NCBI GenBank assembly: GCA_030682755.1
Contig: JAUXNR010000581.1
Location: 1 to 12,814 of the forward strand
DNA length: 12,814 bases
Source: Flavobacterium sp.
GTDB taxonomy: Bacteria > Bacteroidota > Bacteroidia > Flavobacteriales > Flavobacteriaceae
Reading direction: 5' to 3'
Part shown: positions 1 to 7,300 of the stretch, in pieces
Numbering within the stretch: position 1 is the stretch's first letter
Layout: each line of letters starts with the position of its first letter
Notes under the pieces: generated by a model
What the model saw: the letters and a program-made list of their open reading frames with translations, nothing else
Told to the model about the DNA's origin: nothing
Databases searched by the model: none
Made by a program: the position numbers and the translations under genes

Positions 1-220
1 TATGATCGTCATCAAAATGGGTTAAAATAAGGAGATCTATGAACTGCTCATCTTTTCGAAGCTTTTCAATTACTTTATGCAAATCACCCTTTACATTTGA
101 TGAGTTTTTATAAGTGTTGCCGACACCTCCGTCAATAAGGATATTTCTAGGAATGTCATTTTCGAAAAATGAGATCCATATAGAATCACCATTAAAAGCT
201 TGTAAAAATTTTATTTTCAT
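1..220 (-). CDS. MBL-fold metallohydrolase, partial (C-terminus outside window)
   Basis: Reading leftward from an ATG at 218-220, the first 73 codons encode a metallo-beta-lactamase-fold N-terminus. A first strand with GDSIWISF is followed by NILIDGG (the usual strand plus glycine turn) and then LILTHFDDDH, which matches the family's metal-binding THxxxDH motif (T-H-F-D-D-D-H). The window ends immediately after that motif, so the remaining metal ligands and any C-terminal domain cannot be seen. Small MBL proteins beginning this way (ComEC-like or defence-associated hydrolases) are common in bacterial islands, and Avs1a of type I AVAST is one such protein. Nothing here allows that specific assignment. 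It is co-oriented with the Fic gene but separated from it by about 250 bp of AT-rich DNA, so it probably has its own promoter. Confidence 0.75.
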   Translation of the reverse strand, partial: MKIKFLQAFNGDSIWISFFENDIPRNILIDGGVGNTYKNSSNVKGDLHKVIEKLRKDEQFIDLLILTHFDDDH

Positions 221-473
221 GAAAATTATTTATATTTCCTTTATTACGTTTAACTTAATAAACTTGCACTTAATAATAAAATGTTAAATATACTAAAAAA
301 GCAGTGTTATTTATTACAAAAACATCTTATTTGAAAAGAATCTGTAAACTTACTTTTAATCCTTTAAATTCAACTCTAAGTAAATATTGTTTTAAAAAGG
401 TATCACAATAAAAAACTAAACGTCTGTATTTTTGAAATACACTCAAGAAGATTTAAAATCAAGTGTCCGCTTT
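221..473. other. AT-rich intergenic spacer between Fic and MBL genes
   Basis: This stretch of about 250 bp has no convincing ORF. It should contain the 3' end of the fic transcript and the promoter of the leftward MBL gene, but I found no clear TAnnTTTG -7 element on the minus strand. A 7-bp perfect inverted repeat with a 3-nt loop (TGTATTT-TTG-AAATACA, 425-441) lies about 30 bp past the fic stop. It is AT-only apart from one G-C pair and has no immediate T-tract, so it is a weak terminator candidate at best. Confidence 0.5.
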
Positions 474-2033
474 TTATTTATGGGGAAGTTCCGCCACAGC
501 GCTTCCCTGCAACCCTTGGTCTACCAAATACCCTAAAAATGTAACAAAAGGTTTGATATCCTGATCAACACTTGCACTTTCAAGAGCCTGCATGTATTCC
601 TCTCGTCTTTCTACTGGAATTACTGTCCATGGATAGCCTCCTGAAGCCAAAATAGCATTCATCAGAAATCTACCCATTCTTCCATTACCATCCATATATG
701 GGTGTATAAAAACAAAAATAAAATGTCCTAACACAGCTCTTACAGAGGTTTCTGGCTCTTCTTCTAACAACTCAAACAATATGGGCATAGCATCACGCAT
801 TGCATCCACACTAAGTGGGACATGCTTAGAATTGCCTATATAAACCTGATGATTACGATATCCTGCTAAATCTGAGGCTTTGAGTAGTCCCGCAACCACA
901 CTTGGATCAAATAATTGCCTGTACCATTTTGCGTGGTCTTTATCCACTTGTGTGCCAGAATTAGCACCCTGTAATATACTTTCAATAGTTTTTTTTACTT
1001 CATTAAAAGCTTGATAATATCCCCTTGCTGCCATTGCATCCCTCTGTTTACGATCTTCCTCATTTTCTTTTATATCCCATTCGCCACTACTTACTTTGGC
1101 AATCAGTTCGGGTGTTACCTTATATCGTTCAATGGAAAGAGAATGGTAAGCATCTGTAACAAAAATATCGTCGATATCCTGCAGATATGAGTCAGGAGTT
1201 AAGGAAAGACCAGGAGCTACAGGAAAGTTTGCTATAACCTCTTCACGCATCTCCATCCACATCAGACGAATACGGTTTGCGTATGGCGAACGCTCACGAG
1301 CAGGTAATTTAATCGCAAGTTTATTCTCAAATGGATCTTCTTCACGGATATCGTAGTCTGCCTCTTTAAAAGTATCCACTATTTGGTCAGCTATTTTTTC
1401 TCTTCCTATATTCCGGAACGCACCGGCTAGACGTCCGGCTAGTGAAGTATGTCCATTTTCTATCAATATAGATAATAACTCTGATGCATCTCGTATCAAA
1501 GAAAGAGTTGTTCGGGCATCAATAGCGTTACGACTATAAATGGAGGCTGTACTATAAATTATTGCCGACTGCAAGTTATAAATACGCATACCTTTTTGTA
1601 TTTCTGTATGTGCAGTAGTTGGTATTTCTGACTTTAGGTTGAACAATGAAGTGTTGTGTGGTAACGGAGTAGGCTTATTGTTTCCATTCGGAGAACGGAC
1701 AAGCAATTGTTGCGGTACTGACCAGTTTCCAGCATGAATAAGTAGTGACTGATCAGCGGACAAACACCAATTGTCACCATACTTTCGACCAAGAAATTGG
1801 GAAATGAAATCCCAATAAGAACTATACCAAGCGGTAGTTTCACCATTTTTTTCATTTGGGTCTGTAGCTATATACCAGCCTTTAGACACTTCTCTGATAA
1901 AGCCTTTTTTTATGAGTAACTGACGATATTTTGCATTAGGTATATCATCAGTATAAATACCTACTTTACCCTTATCCTGTAAGTCTTTTAAAAAAGTGAG
2001 TGCCTCTGTAAATCGTTCTCTAGGTGTTGCCAT
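474..2033 (-). CDS. Fic-domain protein with AbiEi-like N-terminal domain
   Basis: A 519-aa protein. The C-terminal half carries the Fic catalytic motif HPYMDGNGRMGR (residues 444-455), matching HPFx(D/E)GNGRxxR with the catalytic His444, so AMP transfer from ATP to a protein hydroxyl is the expected reaction. Upstream, SLSIER (298-303) sits where Fic proteins carry the inhibitory helix (S/T)xxxE(G/N). Ser298 and Glu302 are kept, but the final Gly/Asn is Arg303. Residues about 1-60 look like a winged helix of the AbiEi type (a basic helix followed by the FIREVSKGWYIA strand pair), and residues 85-200 resemble the AbiEi C-terminal region (ADQSLLIHAGNWSVPQQ). AbiEi is the DNA-binding antitoxin of type IV abortive-infection toxin-antitoxin pairs. 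The single chain therefore looks like a DNA-binding regulator fused to a Fic enzyme, possibly autoregulated through the repeats upstream. The start is ATG at 2031-2033 with no Shine-Dalgarno. The Fic call is certain; the N-terminal call is moderate. Confidence 0.92.
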   Translation of the reverse strand: MATPRERFTEALTFLKDLQDKGKVGIYTDDIPNAKYRQLLIKKGFIREVSKGWYIATDPNEKNGETTAWYSSYWDFISQFLGRKYGDNWCLSADQSLLIHAGNWSVPQQLLVRSPNGNNKPTPLPHNTSLFNLKSEIPTTAHTEIQKGMRIYNLQSAIIYSTASIYSRNAIDARTTLSLIRDASELLSILIENGHTSLAGRLAGAFRNIGREKIADQIVDTFKEADYDIREEDPFENKLAIKLPARERSPYANRIRLMWMEMREEVIANFPVAPGLSLTPDSYLQDIDDIFVTDAYHSLSIERYKVTPELIAKVSSGEWDIKENEEDRKQRDAMAARGYYQAFNEVKKTIESILQGANSGTQVDKDHAKWYRQLFDPSVVAGLLKASDLAGYRNHQVYIGNSKHVPLSVDAMRDAMPILFELLEEEPETSVRAVLGHFIFVFIHPYMDGNGRMGRFLMNAILASGGYPWTVIPVERREEYMQALESASVDQDIKPFVTFLGYLVDQGLQGSAVAELPHK

Positions 2034-2060
2034 AATCTTATAAATTAATCTCTTTTTTTA

Positions 2061-2180
2061 GTACTAATTCTATCCTTTGCACTTGTACAAATATTAGCAA
2101 ATATAAAAGTACTAAAATTAGTAAACATAATTGTGCTAAAATTAGCAAAAATAAACGTGGTAATATTAGTAAACGTAATT
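2061..2180. repeat. 24-bp tandem repeat array upstream of fic, candidate operator
   Basis: Four clear head-to-tail units of exactly 24 bp start at 2085, 2109, 2133 and 2157. A degenerate unit at 2061 begins GTACTAATT. The shared pattern is GTRCTAAAATTAGYAAA followed by AT-rich filler. Each unit contains a 12-bp imperfect palindrome: ACAAATATTAGC at 2087, ACTAAAATTAGT at 2111, GCTAAAATTAGC at 2135 and GGTAATATTAGT at 2159. The second and third show matched changes at both ends (A..T to G..C), which keeps the dyad and argues for selection on protein binding. The array lies 27-150 bp upstream of the fic ATG. There are no unique spacers, so it is not a CRISPR. Inference: this is an operator array for the winged-helix domain of the Fic protein. 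Confidence 0.8.
2098..2105 (-). promoter_or_regulatory. Candidate -7 element for the fic gene
   Basis: On the minus strand the sequence reads TATATTTG, an exact match to the Bacteroidota -7 consensus TAnnTTTG. It lies inside the first clear 24-bp repeat unit, about 65 bp upstream of the fic start. No clear -33 TTG is visible at the expected spacing. If real, repeat units 2-4 would cover the -33 and upstream region, so bound protein would occlude polymerase. Confidence 0.3.
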
Positions 2181-2183
2181 ATG

Positions 2184-2405
2184 TGGAATTAATAAACAGG
2201 AAATAGTAATGGGTACTTCAAAATATTTATCACAAGAGTAAAGCCACTCCTAGCTTTATAGAGAACCAATAATTATTTAATGCTTCTTATAAATCTTATT
2301 TATTTACAAATAAATCTTATAAACAAAATAAAGTTTTGAGAAATCTTACAAGGCATCAAAAAAGGATAAGATAGGAACTAAGTGTTCTATTAAAGTCCCT
2401 CACAC
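2184..2405. other. AT-rich spacer between fic repeats and recombinase remnant
   Basis: No gene was seen. The stretch holds an 11-bp direct repeat ATAAATCTTAT (2289-2299 and 2310-2320) and an 18-bp palindrome ATTTATTT-AC-AAATAAAT (2298-2315). Leftward readthrough of the recombinase frame loses recognisable homology near 2405. The segment is therefore probably the scar where the recombinase C-terminus was lost. Confidence 0.4.
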
Positions 2406-3191
2406 CCTCTTCGGATATTATTGGTTCATGTATAGCTTTTACAAATTGAATCTCTTAATCTTTCGTGGCTTTGATCGTTATTATTCCACAATAAATGGTA
2501 TTTCGAAGTATTTTCCAAAATTTTTATTGCTGCATTGAAGTCCTTTGTGACATCCCATTGTCCTGACTTGGTTAATGGAAAATGTACCCTTTGAAAACTG
2601 TTCAAAAGCCCATTTGATTAAGTTTGCCTCTGGAAACTTTGGCACTATAATCTTTCTGCCTTCCTGAGTTGACTGATTACTATATCCCATCGGTGACCCT
2701 CCAGGCCACCTACCCATTTTTCGAGATCTTCTCATGCCATCCGAAGCATTCCTACCCCTCCTACTGTTCTCCGCTTCTGGTATTGAAAGGTAAACTGCAA
2801 GCATCACTATGCTTTCAGGCACATCGAAATCAATAGGCTGATCGATTGCCATTGCCTTTGTTTTAAGCCCTCTCAATATCCCTAGCATCTGATAGGCATA
2901 TTCAATGTTTCTGCTGAATCGATCCCACTTTATAAACAGTATGCTATCTGAAAGGTTTTTCTTGTTCTTCTTTAAAGTATTGATAATTTTCTTCCATTCT
3001 GGTCGATTAAAATCCTTGGCTGAAAAATCTTCCCTGAATATTCCCTTTACTGCAATGTGGTTCTGCTCGCAGTACCTCAACAACCTATCCTCCTGCTCAG
3101 GAAGGGAGTAGCCTTTTCTCTTCTGTTCGTCAGTACTTACCCTGACATACAAATAAGCTGATTTAATAATATTCAAATTTGATAATTTCAT
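2406..3191 (-). pseudogene. Serine recombinase, frameshifted and truncated
   Basis: The intact 5' part starts at ATG 3189-3191, and the open frame runs 236 codons to 2481. It has the resolvase/invertase catalytic domain: YVRVSTDEQ with nucleophile Ser19, then FIKWDRFSRN (residues 86-95) with the conserved Asp-Arg and Ser-Arg. The start of the large-recombinase DNA-binding domain follows (EANLIKWAFEQFSKG, GLQCS). At residues 224-226 the frame is lost: the next frame reads FWKILRNTIYCG, which is what the family should show here. A single missing base in the A-run at 2517-2520 explains this. In the restored frame a TAA follows at 2455-2457 (KD*EIQFVKAIHEPIISEE), and homology then fades near 2406. 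The usual zinc-ribbon and coiled-coil C-terminus is absent. Two independent lesions make a sequencing error an insufficient explanation, and site-specific integration activity is very unlikely. Confidence 0.87.
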
Positions 3192-3315
3192 GTTAAATTA
3201 CCAAGTTTGATGAAATTAATGATTACGCTTATTGATTTTTGACCATTTAATATGCTTCTTTTAATTCGCTTATTTATCTGATTACTCAGTACAGCACTTT
3301 TTTTTGTTCTTTTAT

Positions 3316-3333
3316 TGTCTGTAGCAACAGACA
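3316..3333. repeat. 7-bp perfect inverted repeat
   Basis: TGTCTGT-AGCA-ACAGACA forms a 7-bp stem with a 4-nt loop in the divergent region between the recombinase remnant and the J-domain gene. A T-rich tract (about 3299-3313) precedes it on the plus strand. A plus-strand terminator would need the T-tract after the stem, so a regulator-binding site is more likely than termination. Confidence 0.45.
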
Positions 3334-3377
3334 TAAATGCCTATTAGTCAGGTAAAAATCTGCTACATGAATGGTAT

Positions 3378-3392
3378 CCGCCAAAATGGCGG
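3378..3392. promoter_or_regulatory. CCGCCA-AAA-TGGCGG palindrome, candidate operator
   Basis: This is a perfect 6-bp inverted repeat with a 3-bp centre, strikingly GC-rich inside a very AT-rich intergenic region. It lies 58-73 bp upstream of the J-domain gene start. It also lies about 20 bp upstream of a TATATTTTG stretch (3404-3412) that is one base longer than the Bacteroidota -7 consensus TAnnTTTG, so it would occupy the -33 region. Inference: this is a repressor-binding site controlling the rightward defence operon. An alternative is a half-site or remnant of a recombinase attachment region. Confidence 0.45.
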
Positions 3393-3403
3393 TTAATTAT
3401 GTT

Positions 3404-3412
3404 TATATTTTG
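3404..3412 (+). promoter_or_regulatory. Candidate -7-like element for the J-domain/avs3 operon
   Basis: TATATTTTG differs from TAnnTTTG by one inserted T. It is about 38 bp before the ATG at 3451, which would give a short leader of about 30 nt. There is no good -33 match; that position is filled by the GC-rich palindrome. Low confidence. Confidence 0.25.
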
Positions 3413-3450
3413 TTGGAATGATTTTAGCATAATTTTAAGAAAAACCAATC

Positions 3451-4206
3451 ATGACCACAAAACCAATTCAGGTAAAATCGACAGAAATGCTGGCGTTTAC
3501 ATCACTCAAAAAGGCCTGCGTAATACAGGCCACAATCGGTAATAAAACGGAATTTAACACCACTCTTTATTCCAGCTTGCGACCATATTTGAAATTCCCA
3601 TTTTCAATTGGAACAATCGACATCGAGCAATTGGATTATAGTGATCCTTTTACACAAAAGCTAATTGGCGACCAGATGGAACGTATTGGTCTTATACCTT
3701 CAGACACCATGCTCCCTGGATACTACCTATTCAAAAAAGGCATTCTCGCCGCATATCATCCTGGAACTTTTGACGTATCTAGGCTGGATGCAAATTTGGT
3801 GAGCACAACAATGAAAATTGCTGCCGGTGTAGGCATCCTCACAGCAATATTTTTAAAAAATGTTGCATCGGGTTTTCAGATGTTTGCGCAACTCAGTGAA
3901 GTGCCGACCGGAATGAGCATTTTCGAATTTTTCAAGGAAGTACTTGAGGCGAATAGCGATGTTGATGTTATTAAAAAGCAACAATTTATTTTCAAAAGCG
4001 AGATCGATAAGGCGTATGCTTTGTTCGGGATTTTACGTTCTGCAACTGATAACGAAATCAAAGCTTCCTACAAGAAAAAATTAAAAGAGTGCCATCCAGA
4101 TCTAAACCCAGGTAACGTAGAAGCAAGTAACAAACTGACTGTAAAAGTAGTCGAGGCATACAAGCTAATAATGGGTGAACGAAAAGCTACAAATGTTGAA
4201 GCTTAG
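3451..4206 (+). CDS. Thioredoxin-like/J-domain protein (DnaJ-type co-chaperone)
   Basis: A 251-aa protein. The C-terminal residues about 187-244 are a J domain: YALFGILRSATDNEIKASY, then the invariant HPD tripeptide at 215-217 (ECHPDLNPGN), then a final helix ending VVEAYKLI. J domains bind DnaK-type Hsp70 and stimulate its ATPase. Residues about 20-105 run strand-helix-strand-helix-strand-strand, and LPGYYLFKKG resembles the cis-Pro strand of thioredoxin. There is no CxxC, so a non-redox thioredoxin-like fold is my inference. Residues about 121-143 are hydrophobic (KIAAGVGILTAIFLKNVASG) and may be a membrane-associated or buried helix. Having the J domain at the C-terminus is unlike housekeeping DnaJ; there is no G/F region, zinc finger or CTD. 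The stop is 117 bp from the start of the giant STAND gene on the same strand, so co-transcription is plausible. I do not recognise the full architecture. Confidence 0.85.
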   Translation: MTTKPIQVKSTEMLAFTSLKKACVIQATIGNKTEFNTTLYSSLRPYLKFPFSIGTIDIEQLDYSDPFTQKLIGDQMERIGLIPSDTMLPGYYLFKKGILAAYHPGTFDVSRLDANLVSTTMKIAAGVGILTAIFLKNVASGFQMFAQLSEVPTGMSIFEFFKEVLEANSDVDVIKKQQFIFKSEIDKAYALFGILRSATDNEIKASYKKKLKECHPDLNPGNVEASNKLTVKVVEAYKLIMGERKATNVEA

Positions 4207-4323
4207 AATTTACTCGATTAGGAGAAAACGAAACAAAATCGACGAAAATTAAAATCCATATATTCTAAATGGCGATGTTTAATTTTAAAAACTCGATATT
4301 TACAAAGGCAAAAATGTAATCAC

Positions 4324-7300
4324 ATGGCATATGATTTAGTAGGATTTTCGAGAGCAGGAGATGTTTTTCATTACCGATGGGCGGCTCGGCGGTCTTTAAA
4401 GATGATTTTTCCAACTTCATCATTGGGTTCCATAACTATTGAAGGATCACCGGAGAAAGATAAAGCCGGTGAGTACGTCATTGATCTCACTGAGTGCTAC
4501 GGAAAACCTGACGAAGGGCAACAAATCAAGTATTATCAGCTTAAACACACAACTGTTAAATCAGGCGTCCCGTTTGTGTTAAGCGACCTCAAAACAACTT
4601 TCGAAGGATTTGCTAAGAGATATACTCAGCATGCCGAAAAGAATGAAATTAAAACAAAATGTATATCGTTTACAATCGTATCAAACCGAAAGATTGATGA
4701 TAACTTTAAAAAAGGAATCACCAATATTGCGGACGATAAAACAACAAACAAAACTTTTAAGGATACTCTAAAAAAATATACAGGTTTTGCCGATGTTCAA
4801 TTGAAGGAATTTTGTTCCGTCATAAATTTTGAGGACGGCGAAGGTAATTATAATGTACAGAAGGATGAATTGAGGGTTGAGATGTCGCAGCTTGTCTCGG
4901 GAACTTTTGACAATGCATATGTTGACAGTATTATCACGCTTATGCAAGAGAAGGTGCTTCCCGATTCCAATGGCTTAATCGTCAAAGAAGATATTTTAAA
5001 CAGAATTGGCGTTACTTCAGAGAAAGCCATGTTCCCTGCAGATGCAGTTTGGGAAAACATGGACAATACAATTACGCGTGTTCAGCATAAAACTTTGGTA
5101 GACAATATAATGGAGGCTAATTTGCCAATAATAATCCATGCGGAAGGCGGAGTAGGTAAATCTGTTTTCGCAAGACAGGTTTTAAAATCACTTGATGAAG
5201 GATCCATGGGCGTTGCGTATGACTGTTTCGGTGCCGGAGGTTACCGCAATCGAAGCACGACACGCCATATGCATCGCACCGCATTGGTGCAAATAGCAAA
5301 TGAATTAGCCGCCAAAGGACTGTGCGACCCCCTACTTGTACAAAATACAACTCTGGACCGTGAGATCATGCGAGATTTCTTGCTTCGTATTGGTTCAGCA
5401 ACTGCTGCCCTAAAAATGGCAAACGAAAATGCCGCGTTAGTCATTGTAATCGACGCAGCTGACAATGCAGAAATGGCTGCAAAGGAATTCAATGAGTTAT
5501 GCTTTGTGCATGAACTGATGAGAGAAAATCCGCCATTAGGCTGTAAAATAGTCTTTTTATGCAGGACCGAAAGAATTGATCTTTTGCAACCTTTGGGTGC
5601 CACCGGTAAATTTGAACTTCAAGGATTTAGTGCAGATGAATCGCTGGAAAACCTTAAAAATTATTTCCCGGACGCGAAACCGCAAGATGGAACAGAATTT
5701 CACAGACTTACCAATGGGAATCCCCGTGTTCAGGCGAATGCTCTAGATTTTAAAACTGACTCTGTAGCAGAATTATTAACCAATTTAGGGCCGGCGGGAA
5801 CGAAAATTGAAGATCAAATCGAGTTGCAACTATCTAGGGCAGTTACAAGAATTGAAGATCTGTATCTGCCAGGATTTAAGGATCATGTACAATCCATTTG
5901 CATTGGCCTTGCGAGCCTTTCGCCGCACATTCCATTGGATGTGCTAGCGCTTGCGGCCGGTGTAGAGATTGCTACAGTAAGGAGTTTTGTCGCCGATATT
6001 GGCCGGCCACTGTGGATTTCTGACTTGTCGGTTCAATTCAGGGATGAACCAACAGAAACGTGGTTTCGAAAGAAATTTTGCGCCTCTAAGGCCGACTTCC
6101 AAAAATACATCACTTCATTAGAACCATTAGCCATCAATTCAACCTATGTTTCCCAGGTGCTACCACAATTATACCTTCAAGCGGAAGAATATGATAAATT
6201 AATCTCAAGTGCCCTGTCTGATGACTTTTTACCGAAGGATAATCCGATTGACGCAAGAAACGTCAGGGTTTATCGATTGCAATTTGCTTTCAAAGCCGCG
6301 TTAAAACTCCGCCGTTTTAAAGATGCCATAAAACTTGCCGTACGCGCAGGTGAAGAAATGGCCGGAGAGCAGCGGCAATTGTTATTATTGCGACAAAATC
6401 TGGATTTAATTGTACCGCTGCAAAGCGAGGATAAGGTAAAAGAACTTGCTTTCAAAAGATCAATATCGGGTGCTTGGGCAGGGTCGGAAAATGTTTACAG
6501 TTCCGCACTTTTATCGGCAGTAGATGGATATAAGGGTGAAGCGAGAGGATTTTTGAGGGCTGCCATGAATTGGCTAAATGTGTATTTTGAACAATCAAAA
6601 AAGAAAAAAAAACGTCCCCATTTTCATGATGAAGAAAAACTGCAAGATGGCGATGTACTAGAACTTGCAAACACGCACCTAAACATAAATGGTGTAGAAG
6701 GTTTTGCAAAATTTGTAACGGGGTTGAAACCTCATTCTGCTGTTTACAGAACTATTAAATCTCTTTCTTCAAGACTTATTGATAAAGGAGAATTCGAACT
6801 GCTTATAAAAATATTGGAACAGCTTAACGATTATCCATATTATGTTGTTGCCATCACCGATGAACTTGGCAAGGTCGGACAATTCCCAGATGGCGTACTT
6901 CTCGAAAAATGCTTAAAGGCGTTAAGCGCCGAACGAACACGCATAAAAGAACCAATATACCTCCACAACGATACGATAACTCCTGCTATTCTTTCTTTTT
7001 TAGAAGCATGTTTACAACATAATATGCCCGAAAAAAGAATTATTAAATCCCTTAATTACTATTTTCCGGAGCGAGCCAATCAGATGGTGTACAATTCTCA
7101 TTTTGGTGAGGATAGAATGTTGTACTTACGGTCGCTGGCAATCAGGCTGCATATAAGTAAAATTGACACGGTTAGTCTTGAAGATATTACACCGACGGAT
7201 CTAATAAATAAAGACAATAAAAAGCATCAACAATCGGATGATCTAAAAGAGTTTAATTTTATTATTAATGGGTTGTTGCCATTATATCAGTTAAGACTGG

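Noticed and set aside
2061..2180. Tandem repeats as a possible CRISPR array
   Set aside because: The units are head-to-tail with no unique spacers and a constant 24-bp period, so they fit an operator array and not a CRISPR.
2298..2315. AT-only palindrome as a terminator
   Set aside because: The stem has a single G-C-free 8-bp arm pair and a 2-nt loop, with no T-tract. Such palindromes are expected by chance in DNA this AT-rich.
2905..3111. Small plus-strand open frame inside the recombinase remnant
   Set aside because: It is antisense to the recombinase catalytic domain, which has clear conserved motifs in the other direction.
3316..3333. Hairpin as a rho-independent terminator
   Set aside because: The neighbouring T-tract lies 5' of the stem on the plus strand, and there is no matching A-tract position for minus-strand termination of any gene ending here.
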